DNA from: Bacteroidaceae bacterium | Lineage (GTDB): Bacteria > Bacteroidota > Bacteroidia > Bacteroidales > Bacteroidaceae | DNA length: 64,000 nucleotides | Direction: 5' to 3' | NCBI GenBank assembly: GCA_017615835.1 | Contig: JAFZZI010000015.1 | Span: 1 to 64,000 of the forward strand | In this document: positions 35,910 through 44,226 of the stretch, piece after piece | Layout: each line of letters starts with the position of its first letter | How positions within the stretch are numbered: the first letter of the stretch is position 1 | Translations under genes and position numbers: made by a program | Notes under the pieces: generated by a model | Databases searched by the model: none | The model's input: the letters and a program-made list of their open reading frames with translations, nothing else | What the model was told of the DNA's origin: nothing

Positions 35910-36887
35910 ATGAAGAAAATTGTCTTTTGTCTCATGGTACTTGTTCCGGCCGTGGCAATGGCCCAGTTCGGTGGCATGGGTGGTTTCGCCGGTCTCGGTG
36001 GTGACCAGAGTTCGCAAGTCAAAGCCCAGTACTCGGAAAAGTTTTCGGACCTTAACTATGCTGGAGATGACGGTCAGGCGTATCACACCCTCGACATCTA
36101 CCTCCCCAAAGAAGTCAAGGATAAATATCCTGTAGTGATACACATCTATGGCAGCGCATGGATGAGCAACAATTCCAAAGGAGCAGCTGACATTAACACC
36201 ATCTGCGCTGCCCTTCTGAACGCTGGTTATGCAGTTGTAACCCCTAATCATCGCTCCATAAGTGACGCCAAATGGCCGGCACAAATAAATGATATCAAAG
36301 CTGTAGTGCGCTTTGTTCGCGCAAATGCTGAAAAGTACAAATTCGACACTTCTTTTATTGCGACGTCAGGTTTCTCGTCGGGCGGACATCTTTCAACAGT
36401 CTGTGCCCTATCAAACGGGACAAAGACCGCCAGCCTCGGCAAAGCCAAGTATGACATAGAGGGAAACGTCGGCCCATACACATCGTTCTCTAGCGAAGTA
36501 AACGCTTTCTGCGATTGGTCTGGTCCGACAGAACTGCTGCACATGGACTGCGGCAACGCAATGTCATTCGGAGGTCCCGGCCAATCTCCCGAGGAGAATC
36601 TTCTGGGCATGCCCAAGAGTGGGAACGAGGATTTCTTTACATTGCTCAGTGCCACGGGATATATAGACAAGAACGATGTAGCGGGTTATATCTTCCACGG
36701 TGACAAGGACTTCGTAGTCCCTGTATGTGTCAGTCAATTCCTTTATGAGCAGCTCCAGAAAGCCGGCATAGAATCCTATATTCTGACCGAACCCGAAGGT
36801 GGTCACGGCATGGGTATGTACTCGGAAGGCAATCTCAAGAAGATGACAGACTTCCTTGACGCACAGCGTGCGAAGGCTAAAAAATAA
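35910..36887 (+). CDS. Secreted alpha/beta-hydrolase (esterase-like)
   Basis: This protein has 325 residues. Signal peptide (MKKIVFCLMVLVPAVAMA) is followed by a short Gly-rich stretch (QFGGMGGFAGLGG). The fold is that of carboxylesterase/BD-FAE-type hydrolases: nucleophile in TSGFSSGGH, Asp in HGDKDFVVP, His in EGGHGMG. The oxyanion-hole loop is HIYGSAW where many relatives have HGGGW or HGGAW, a variant I believe occurs in other Bacteroidales members. Such enzymes often de-esterify plant polysaccharides, but the substrate here is unknown and there is no PUL directly beside it. Confidence 0.85.
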   Translation: MKKIVFCLMVLVPAVAMAQFGGMGGFAGLGGDQSSQVKAQYSEKFSDLNYAGDDGQAYHTLDIYLPKEVKDKYPVVIHIYGSAWMSNNSKGAADINTICAALLNAGYAVVTPNHRSISDAKWPAQINDIKAVVRFVRANAEKYKFDTSFIATSGFSSGGHLSTVCALSNGTKTASLGKAKYDIEGNVGPYTSFSSEVNAFCDWSGPTELLHMDCGNAMSFGGPGQSPEENLLGMPKSGNEDFFTLLSATGYIDKNDVAGYIFHGDKDFVVPVCVSQFLYEQLQKAGIESYILTEPEGGHGMGMYSEGNLKKMTDFLDAQRAKAKK

Positions 36888-36930
36888 CCGACGCACGACA
36901 GATAATCATTCTTAAATTCCACTTAAATAT

Positions 36931-36967
36931 TTCGGCTGAATTCTGTAATTTTGCGAGTTCAGCCGAA
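36931..36967 (+). promoter_or_regulatory. uvrB promoter inside a 10-bp inverted repeat
   Basis: TTCGGCTGAA (36931-36940) and TTCAGCCGAA (36958-36967) are exact complements flanking the -7 box TAATTTTG (36946-36953). The predicted start site lies in or beside the right arm. A repressor-type operator is plausible, possibly DNA-damage control, but no repressor is identified. Confidence 0.6.
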
Positions 36968-36974
36968 TGTTTTT

Positions 36975-39014
36975 ATGGAATTCAAACTTGTATCCTCATT
37001 CAAGCCCACAGGAGATCAGCCACAAGCTATCAGTCAGCTTACGGCCGGTGTTATTGGCGGCACTCCGGCACAAACACTATTGGGCGTGACGGGATCAGGA
37101 AAAACATTCACAATAGCCAATGTCATAAAAAACGTCAACCGCCCTACCCTCATACTGAGTCATAATAAGACTTTAGCAGCTCAGCTGTTCAGTGAATTTA
37201 AGACTTTCTTTCCAGAGAACGCTGTTGAGTATTACGTTTCATATTATGATTACTACCAGCCAGAAGCATACCTTCCGTCAACTGACACATACATCGAGAA
37301 AGATCTCTCCATAAACGACGAGATTGACAAGCTCCGCCTGTCTGCCACGTCAGCCCTCCTGTCCGGCAGAAGGGATGTCATAGTAATCTCTTCAGTATCC
37401 TGTATTTACGGAATGGGCAATCCGGCCGACTTCTACAACAACGTAATAGAGGTTCGCAAAGGAATGAGAATGGACCGAAACGTCTTCCTTCACCGATTAG
37501 TGGATAGCCTCTACATTAGAAACGACATCGAAATGTCACGTGGCCAATTCAGAGTCAAGGGTGACAGTGTCGACATAAACCTCGCTTACAACGATCTTTC
37601 GCTCAGGATTCAATTCTGGGATGACGAAATAGACAGAATAGAGGAGTTTGACAATCTGACTGGGCAGAGCGTTGAAAATTATGACGACTACCGGATATAT
37701 CCCGCAAATCTCTTCATGACAACAAAAGAGAGCAAGGAACGGGCAATAAGGCTGATTCAAGATGACCTTGTGGAACGTGTGGCCTACTTTGAAGAAAACG
37801 GAAAATCACTTGAGGCAAAGAGGCTCAAAGAACGCGTTGAGTACGACATGGAAATGATACGGGAACTGGGACATTGTTCAGGTATAGAAAACTATTCGCG
37901 TTATTTCGACGGAAGGGCTGCAGGTTCCAGGCCATACTGTCTTCTCGACTTCTTTCCTAAAGATTATCTGATGATCATTGACGAAAGTCATGTCAGTGTG
38001 CCTCAAATACATGGAATGTACGGAGGGGACAGGGCCAGAAAGACAAATCTTGTTGAGTACGGGTTCAGACTCCCGGCTGCATTTGACAACAGACCCCTCA
38101 AATTTGATGAGTTCAAGGAACTAGTTAATCAAGTAATATACGTCAGTGCCACACCGGCAGAGTACGAGTTGAACGAGAGCGAAGGAATTGTTGCAGATCA
38201 GGTAATACGCCCGACAGGACTTCTTGACCCTGAGATTGAAGTCCGACCATGCAAAAATCAAGTTGACGACCTCATGGAAGAGATTCAACTCCGTGCCGAG
38301 AAGGATGAACGTGTGCTGGTAACTACTCTGACAAAGCGCATGGCCGAGGAACTCAACACCTACCTGTTACGTAACGGCGTAAGGTGCAACTATATACACA
38401 GCGACGTTGAGACTCTCGAAAGAGTCAGAATTATGTCCGAGTTGCGTTCAGGAATGTTTGACGTGCTGATTGGAGTGAACTTGCTGCGCGAAGGACTCGA
38501 TCTGCCAGAGGTTTCTTTGGTTGCAGTCCTTGATGCCGACAGGGAGGGCTTCCTGCGCGACCATCGCTCACTGACTCAGACTGCTGGACGTGCTGCCCGC
38601 AATATCAATGGCAAGGTAATACTTTATGCTGACAAAATGACACATAGCATGAGCCTTACCATACAGGAGACTAATCGACGCAGAGAAAAACAGATGCAAT
38701 ACAACGATGAACATGGTATTACACCTCAGCAAATCAGGAAAGATGCCACTGAAGCGTTGTTTGCAGATAATCCCAGAAGCATCGCTGCTAAAGTCAGAAA
38801 CTATGCAGTTGACGAACCAGCCTCGACTGACAAGGTTGCCGACCCGGTCGTACAATACATGAACGCTACTCAACTTGACAAAGCAATAGAACGAGTCAGA
38901 CGTTTAATGAAAGATGCATCGTCGAAGCTTGACTTCCTTGAAGCCGCCCAGTACAGAGATGAGATGTTCAAACTGCAGAAAATCAGAGAAGATAGAAACA
39001 AGGGACAGAAATGA
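36975..39014 (+). CDS. uvrB: UvrABC excinuclease subunit B
   Basis: UvrB is the damage-verifying helicase of nucleotide excision repair. With ATG 36975 the protein has 679 residues. Walker A GVTGSGKT is at 37-44, the beta-hairpin region YYVSYYDYYQPEAYLPSTD follows, then DESH-type Walker B (IIDESHVSVPQ). Helicase motifs VNLLREGLDLPEV and the C-terminal UVR domain (LDFLEAAQYRDEMFKLQ) that contacts UvrC complete it. An in-frame TTG 24 bp upstream is inside the promoter and rejected. The SDR gene overlaps its stop by 4 bp. Confidence 0.97.
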   Translation: MEFKLVSSFKPTGDQPQAISQLTAGVIGGTPAQTLLGVTGSGKTFTIANVIKNVNRPTLILSHNKTLAAQLFSEFKTFFPENAVEYYVSYYDYYQPEAYLPSTDTYIEKDLSINDEIDKLRLSATSALLSGRRDVIVISSVSCIYGMGNPADFYNNVIEVRKGMRMDRNVFLHRLVDSLYIRNDIEMSRGQFRVKGDSVDINLAYNDLSLRIQFWDDEIDRIEEFDNLTGQSVENYDDYRIYPANLFMTTKESKERAIRLIQDDLVERVAYFEENGKSLEAKRLKERVEYDMEMIRELGHCSGIENYSRYFDGRAAGSRPYCLLDFFPKDYLMIIDESHVSVPQIHGMYGGDRARKTNLVEYGFRLPAAFDNRPLKFDEFKELVNQVIYVSATPAEYELNESEGIVADQVIRPTGLLDPEIEVRPCKNQVDDLMEEIQLRAEKDERVLVTTLTKRMAEELNTYLLRNGVRCNYIHSDVETLERVRIMSELRSGMFDVLIGVNLLREGLDLPEVSLVAVLDADREGFLRDHRSLTQTAGRAARNINGKVILYADKMTHSMSLTIQETNRRREKQMQYNDEHGITPQQIRKDATEALFADNPRSIAAKVRNYAVDEPASTDKVADPVVQYMNATQLDKAIERVRRLMKDASSKLDFLEAAQYRDEMFKLQKIREDRNKGQK

Positions 39015-39835
39015 AGATAATGGATAGATTTTATTCGGGTAAGGTGGTTATTATCACTGGTGCCACATCGGGGATAGGATTGGCGACTGCAAGAGAATTC
39101 GCTTCACACAAGTCGAAATTGGTTCTGGCGGCCCGCTCCGAGGACAAGTTGAAGTCAATAACAGAAGAGTTGTCGCAAAAGACTGAAGCAATATGCGTCA
39201 GGACAGACGTATCAATAGCAGAAGACTGCCGCAGGCTTGTAGAAACTGCCGTAGCCAAGTTCGGCAGGATTGACATACTTGTAAACAATGCAGGCATTTC
39301 CATGAGGGCGCTATTCAAAGACCTTGACCTTGAAGTCATAAAAAAACTAATGGATGTAAATTTCTGGGGAACTGTCTATTGTACCAAGTATGCTCTTCCC
39401 TACCTTCTCGAGTCTAAAGGATCGATAGTCGGCGTCATTTCGACAGCTGGCTTTAAAGGGCTTCCCGCACGCACAGGTTACTCCGCGTCAAAGTTTGCCG
39501 TACACGGTTTCCTTGATACCTTACGTATAGAAAATCTGCACACTGGCATCCATGTCCTGGTATTCGCTCCTGGGTTCACCGCCTCAAACATACGTAAGAC
39601 GGCATTAACTGCAGACGGCAGTCAACAAGGCGAAACACCCCGAAACGAAGGCAAGATGATGTCTGCAGAGAGAGTGGCTCGAATAATGCTCCGCAGTATA
39701 CGTCTGCGGCGTAACAAAGTCATCCTCACACCAATCAGTAAAACATTGATAGCCCTAACTCGTATAATGCCCAGGATAACTGACCGTATCGAGTACCGCT
39801 ACATGGCCCGCGAACCGGACAGTCCGTTTAAGTAA
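39011..39835 (+). CDS. Short-chain dehydrogenase/reductase
   Basis: This 274-residue classical SDR has cofactor motif TGATSGIG, structural NNAGIS, and catalytic Ser-Tyr-Lys (ISTAGFKG; YSASK). Arg after the first strand (AARSEDKL) suggests NADP(H). The C-terminal region is basic and may associate with membrane, as in the DHRS7/oxidoreductase-type SDRs acting on lipids or steroids. The substrate is unknown. It starts inside the uvrB stop codon (ATGA overlap), so it is co-transcribed with uvrB. No functional link is evident. Confidence 0.88.
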   Translation: MKIMDRFYSGKVVIITGATSGIGLATAREFASHKSKLVLAARSEDKLKSITEELSQKTEAICVRTDVSIAEDCRRLVETAVAKFGRIDILVNNAGISMRALFKDLDLEVIKKLMDVNFWGTVYCTKYALPYLLESKGSIVGVISTAGFKGLPARTGYSASKFAVHGFLDTLRIENLHTGIHVLVFAPGFTASNIRKTALTADGSQQGETPRNEGKMMSAERVARIMLRSIRLRRNKVILTPISKTLIALTRIMPRITDRIEYRYMAREPDSPFK

Positions 39836-39860
39836 AGCAACCGGCATATCAACACTTGAG

Positions 39861-41168
39861 TTACCAATTATATGTAAAGTTAAGCGTCAGGAATTCCTTG
39901 AACTGATGGTGGCGATAATAGACTACCGGATCAACGCTGTCATCATAGCGCCAATGTATAAACAGCTGAACAGAAAAATACTTGTTGAGGACTAAATCCA
40001 GCGTATTCTCAAGGTTGGACTGCACTGTATGGTAACTTGTGAAGAACTGTGCCTTACCCGTCCATTTAAGGTTCTTGAAGAAAGTCCATTTCCAGTTCAC
40101 TTCTATGCGTGATCCTACCGAATGCATGAACTTCTTGCCCTCTTCTATACCAAATTTGGGGGCAAGTTCAATTTCAGACACATATCTGCAATCGTATGCA
40201 AGAGGAGAAAGCTGTGCTGACAACGTGACATTTTTGTTCTTCAGTGACGGTTTGTAGTCCATACCGACAGATATGGAACCATATCCGGGAGCCATGAACT
40301 TAGACTTAAGTCTGGAATTATCGTCATATACATCCATAAACTGTGTATACGCCTGAATCTGAGCAGAATAGTACCATGATTTTGCAGCTTTATAGCCGAC
40401 CTTGCTGGTAATTCGAAGAAGATCCTGGTTCGTCTTGAACACGGTTTCGTTATCCTTTTCAGTAGTGTAATATCCCAGTTTTGCCTCAAGTTTGTTATCC
40501 CATGTAAAATTGAATTTTGCATAGTTAGCCTCCTGTACAAGTTGGACGAGCAACGAATGATTACTCTCTCCCCCCTTATACCAGTTTTCCGAAAAGAAAG
40601 TCTGGGTATATTTGAGCATTATCGAACCCGGCATCTTCCAGAATGATGGCTTGTTTATTACCAGATCAGGTGCCTGTGCATCATGAATCTCCACAATTCC
40701 GACTTCAGGCACTATCCTCACACCGGCACTTTCATCCAGAGTGACCGGACCGGTCACGCTCATCAACTCATTTTCTGTCATCTCTATCAATTCCGGATGT
40801 TCCAAATAGACTCTCAGCAATGTTCTGTTGATATTATCGGAAAGCGAAAGTTCCTCGTCACTCTTTTTCATGTATATTGGCAACAGTCTGTCATACGGCC
40901 TCACATCTGATGTGTCAGGATGAAAACTAATAGCCTCATTATATAGCGCAAGTGGCATAAACAGCTTGAAGTACAGAGGGTTGTCACTGATTTCCTCAAC
41001 AGAAGCTCCAACCTCTGCGGCATATTCCATGACAAGTGAGTCAAGCTTTGCGCTATATTTGGCTGTAAGCGTAGAATCAACCTTAAGTGAGTCGTATATG
41101 CTCTCTGCAGGTAATCTCACAGCAAAAGTCGTCAGAATGGTCAGTAATAACAAAAGATTCCGTTTCAT
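39861..41168 (-). CDS. DUF3078-family outer-membrane beta-strand protein
   Basis: This protein has 435 residues. Signal peptide (MKRNLLLLLTILTTFAVRLPAES), an N-terminal helical/acidic part (25-170), then a beta-barrel-like C-terminal half with alternating residues and aromatic strand ends, finishing in LNFTYNW. The segment TFFSENWYKGGESNHSLL is characteristic of DUF3078. Likely an outer-membrane protein of unknown function. A -7 candidate TAAATTTG on the minus strand is at 41194-41201. It diverges from yidC. Confidence 0.8.
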   Translation of the reverse strand: MKRNLLLLLTILTTFAVRLPAESIYDSLKVDSTLTAKYSAKLDSLVMEYAAEVGASVEEISDNPLYFKLFMPLALYNEAISFHPDTSDVRPYDRLLPIYMKKSDEELSLSDNINRTLLRVYLEHPELIEMTENELMSVTGPVTLDESAGVRIVPEVGIVEIHDAQAPDLVINKPSFWKMPGSIMLKYTQTFFSENWYKGGESNHSLLVQLVQEANYAKFNFTWDNKLEAKLGYYTTEKDNETVFKTNQDLLRITSKVGYKAAKSWYYSAQIQAYTQFMDVYDDNSRLKSKFMAPGYGSISVGMDYKPSLKNKNVTLSAQLSPLAYDCRYVSEIELAPKFGIEEGKKFMHSVGSRIEVNWKWTFFKNLKWTGKAQFFTSYHTVQSNLENTLDLVLNKYFSVQLFIHWRYDDSVDPVVYYRHHQFKEFLTLNFTYNW

Positions 41169-41212
41169 CTTTGATAATTGTATGATGACGATGCAAATTT
41201 AGCAAATTAATG

Positions 41213-41220
41213 TAACTTTG
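41213..41220 (+). promoter_or_regulatory. -7 box for yidC
   Basis: TAACTTTG lies 37 bp upstream of the GTG at 41258. The -33 position has no TTTG. Confidence 0.5.
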
Positions 41221-41257
41221 CGCCTCACAACAACAAGGTAACGAAAATCATTGCATC

Positions 41258-43117
41258 GTGGATAGAAGAACAAGTCTTGGTTTTATATTGATAGCGCTAG
41301 CTCTCGTATTTATGATTTTGCTCACAAAACCCAGCAGCCAGCAGGCAGCCAGGGAAAAACAATACGAACAGAAAGCCGATTCTGCAAGAATATCAAAGTT
41401 GGACGCTGTGCCTGTACAAGATACAGCAGTTGATTCGTTATCCCCTCTTCTTCCGTCAATGACAGGCCAGGAAAAGACTGTGATGTTAATCAACGACCAT
41501 GTTAAAGTGGGCATCTCTACAAAAGGAGGCATGCCATGTTTCGTCCAGTTGAGCAATTACAACGACCAGAAAGGCGGAAACGTAGTAATCTTTGACAACA
41601 GCGAGATAAGCTTCAATCTGAAACTTGACGGCAAGAACCGCAACATATCAACACGCGATCTTTTCTTCGTTCCCATCGAAGAGAGTGAATCTGGAGTCAC
41701 TATGCGCCTCAATACCAACGGTTATGGTTTCCTTGACTTTATCTACACTTTGGATTCTGAGAACTACATGGTCAATATGGAAATACGGGCAAACGGGATG
41801 TCTGATTTCTTCTCTACAAATACGGACCGACTCTCAATAGATTGGATACAGAATCTGCGCCAGCAGGAAAAAGGTTTCGAGTTTGAGCAGAGGTATACCA
41901 CCCTGACATACAAACGTTCCGACAAGAACCGCACAAAATACTTAATGGTTACCAAAGGTTCCCGTACAACCAATATACTTCAATCTCTTGATTGGGTTGC
42001 ATTCAAAAACCAGTTTTTTTCATGCATACTTATATCTCCAGACAAATTCGGCGAGAACTCCAGACTGTCAACTGCAGCATACACAAAAGGTAACGGCTAC
42101 TTGAAGAAAATGTCGGTCAGTCTCGATACACGGTTTGACCCGACAGGCTCTGAGCCCACAAGACTCCAGTTCTACCTCGGTCCCAACGACTATCGTATCT
42201 TGCGTGCCGCTAACCACCTTGCCTACGGCAACCAAAAACTACGCCTTCACAAGATTATCGATCTTGGCTGGCCAGTAGTACGGGAGGTTAACCGCTTTTT
42301 CATTATGCCTCTGTTCAATTTTCTCTCCCGATACAACATGAACATGGGTCTTGTGCTCTTACTGCTCACTGTCATTGTAAAGGCCATCGTATATCCGTTC
42401 ACGCGGAAGTCATTCATGTCTTCAGCCAAAATGCGTGCCCTCAAGCCCTATATAGACGAGGTCAATGCTCTATATCCAAAGCCTGAAGACGCAATGAAGA
42501 AACAGCAGGAAACGATGGCTGTATATAGCAAATACGGTGTCAGTCCCATGGGAGGGTGTCTTCCTTCGCTTATACAGATGCCTATCTGGATGGCCCTGTT
42601 TTTCTTTATCCCCAATGCCATAGAACTTCGTCAGCAGAGTTTCTTGTGGGCTACCGACCTTACAGGTTTCGACGACATTATTCACTGGTCAAAAAATATC
42701 TGGGGTATAGGAAACCACTTGAGCATTTTCTGCCTTCTCTTCTGTCTCGCAAACATAATAAATACGGTAATCACTATGAAACAGCAGCAAACGGCTGCAC
42801 CCGGACAGGAAGATACAATGAAAATCATGAGATGGTCTATGTACCTCATGCCAGTCATTTTCTTCTTTACATTCAACAACTACTCTTCCGGCCTTTGCTA
42901 CTACTACTTCATATCTGCCCTAACGAGCATCATAACAATGATTTATCTGCGACGCACCACCGACGAGGAAGAATTGCGCAGAGAACTTGAGGCCAACTAT
43001 GAAGCCAACCGCAACGACCCGAGAAAGAGCAGGGCCAACACTATGATGGCAAGACTAGAAGCCATACAGAAAGAGCAGGAAAGACTTCAAAACCAACAAA
43101 AAAAGAACGCCCGATAG
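41258..43117 (+). CDS. yidC: Membrane protein insertase YidC
   Basis: YidC inserts and folds inner-membrane proteins alone or with Sec. The protein has 619 residues: an N-terminal anchor helix, a large periplasmic beta-sandwich domain (about 60-340), then five core helices (about 355-560) with the conserved ALYPKPEDAMKKQQ-type cytosolic hairpin and MGGCLPSLIQMPIWMALF. The C-terminal tail is basic, suited to ribosome contact. It begins with GTG: the codons after it read DRRTSLGFILIAL, matching the usual MDRNTxLGFxLI start. The stop codon lies in the loop region of the downstream terminator. Confidence 0.96.
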   Translation: MDRRTSLGFILIALALVFMILLTKPSSQQAAREKQYEQKADSARISKLDAVPVQDTAVDSLSPLLPSMTGQEKTVMLINDHVKVGISTKGGMPCFVQLSNYNDQKGGNVVIFDNSEISFNLKLDGKNRNISTRDLFFVPIEESESGVTMRLNTNGYGFLDFIYTLDSENYMVNMEIRANGMSDFFSTNTDRLSIDWIQNLRQQEKGFEFEQRYTTLTYKRSDKNRTKYLMVTKGSRTTNILQSLDWVAFKNQFFSCILISPDKFGENSRLSTAAYTKGNGYLKKMSVSLDTRFDPTGSEPTRLQFYLGPNDYRILRAANHLAYGNQKLRLHKIIDLGWPVVREVNRFFIMPLFNFLSRYNMNMGLVLLLLTVIVKAIVYPFTRKSFMSSAKMRALKPYIDEVNALYPKPEDAMKKQQETMAVYSKYGVSPMGGCLPSLIQMPIWMALFFFIPNAIELRQQSFLWATDLTGFDDIIHWSKNIWGIGNHLSIFCLLFCLANIINTVITMKQQQTAAPGQEDTMKIMRWSMYLMPVIFFFTFNNYSSGLCYYYFISALTSIITMIYLRRTTDEEELRRELEANYEANRNDPRKSRANTMMARLEAIQKEQERLQNQQKKNAR

Positions 43118-43133
43118 GCGTTCTTTTTTTTTT
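43098..43133. terminator. Terminator overlapping the yidC stop codon
   Basis: GAACGCC (43105-43111) and GGCGTTC (43117-43123) form the core stem with A and T flanks that extend it, then nine T. The yidC TAG (43115-43117) lies in the 5-nt loop and first stem base. It probably serves the convergent gene too. Confidence 0.85.
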
Positions 43134-43149
43134 AGTCTGTTAATTACTG

Positions 43150-44145
43150 TCAGAAATCCTGGCCACCGCCGAAGCCTCCGCCAAAACCGCCTTGGCCTCC
43201 GAAACCGCCTTGACCACCGAAGCCTCCGCCACCGAAACCGCCTTGGCCGCCTCTGAAGTTCATCTCACGAATCTCAATACCCTCAGGCACATCAAAAATA
43301 CCTGCTGGAATGTCAGCATTCTCTTCCAGTTTGGTAACAGTCTGTACTATAGGTTCATCTGACATCGGATTCTGAGTCTCTGACTTAAGTACGACTCCCT
43401 TGTATACCCAGTACTTATTGGTCACATACTGTTGCATCATCAAAACCCTGACGGAATAGACCTTGCAAAGCTTACCTGCAACTTCCTCTTCGCCGAGTTC
43501 CTTGATCTTGTTCTTCTTGACAGTCTTGTCATCAAGTGCCATGAAATTTACAGGAGCTGAAGACATACCGCCTCCAAAACCTCCCATACGGACTCCTCCG
43601 CCATTACCATTAGCAGCAGGCATGCGTGTGGCAGTACCTTGTTCCTCATTAATGGTAATTGTAGAACCATCAGCATCTGTAATGCTTCTTGTCCTACGAG
43701 TTCCCATTTCTGATACGGTAGCCTGTTTTGCGCCATAATCGTCAAAATAGACAATCTGAACATTCTTCATGTTCTCGAGGTCAACCTGCTGTCTCTCTCC
43801 CATACGTTCACGTCCCATCTGCCCTTGACCCTGTCCCTGCGGTCTCTGGCCTGCCTGACCCTGTCCCTGCGGTCTCTGGCCTGCCTGACCTTGACCTTGC
43901 GGTCTCTGGCCTGCCTGACCTTGACCCTCCGGTCTCTGACCCATCTGACCACCCATGCGGCCCATACCTCCCATTCGGCCGGACATAGCACTCATGTCGG
44001 TCTCTGTAGTAATAATACCTGACTTAATGCCATATTTGGCAACAGCCTGAGTTTCGCCTTTCAAGTCACTACTTTTGTTTTTCTGTGCTGATGCGCTGAG
44101 TGTCAAAGCAAGCAGCGAAAGAGCTAATAAAAATCTCTTGTTCAT
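43150..44145 (-). CDS. Secreted protein with Gly/Gln-rich tandem repeats (DUF4412-like core)
   Basis: This protein has 331 residues. After a signal peptide (MNKRFLLALSLLALTLSASA) and a short region comes a low-complexity segment (about 55-115) with four copies of a 10-residue unit GQGQAGQRPQ, variably preserved. The core (about 120-285) has the look of DUF4412/outer-membrane carrier-like domains: 'YWVYKGVVLKSETQ' and 'NADIPAGIFDVPEGIEI'. The C-terminus is a Gly/Phe-rich tail (GGFGG repeats, 295-331). Function unknown; periplasmic or surface location likely. The identified repeats should make it length-variable among strains. Confidence 0.7.
   Translation of the reverse strand: MNKRFLLALSLLALTLSASAQKNKSSDLKGETQAVAKYGIKSGIITTETDMSAMSGRMGGMGRMGGQMGQRPEGQGQAGQRPQGQGQAGQRPQGQGQAGQRPQGQGQGQMGRERMGERQQVDLENMKNVQIVYFDDYGAKQATVSEMGTRRTRSITDADGSTITINEEQGTATRMPAANGNGGGVRMGGFGGGMSSAPVNFMALDDKTVKKNKIKELGEEEVAGKLCKVYSVRVLMMQQYVTNKYWVYKGVVLKSETQNPMSDEPIVQTVTKLEENADIPAGIFDVPEGIEIREMNFRGGQGGFGGGGFGGQGGFGGQGGFGGGFGGGQDF
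43831..43950. repeat. Four tandem copies of a 30-bp coding repeat
   Basis: A unit starting CTGTCCCTGCGGTCTCTGGC is repeated at 43831, 43861, 43891 and 43921, the last two with substitutions. Period 30 keeps the reading frame and encodes GQGQAGQRPQ on the minus strand. Confidence 0.9.
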
Positions 44146-44226
44146 TATGCAATTGATTAACGGTTGATCTAATCAAACATATATTTGACTGAAAGAGAAA
44201 TAGTTCGTTTAATTGCAACTGTTTAT

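Noticed and set aside
43831-43950. CRISPR array
   Set aside because: The repeats are adjacent without spacers and are in frame within a coding sequence.
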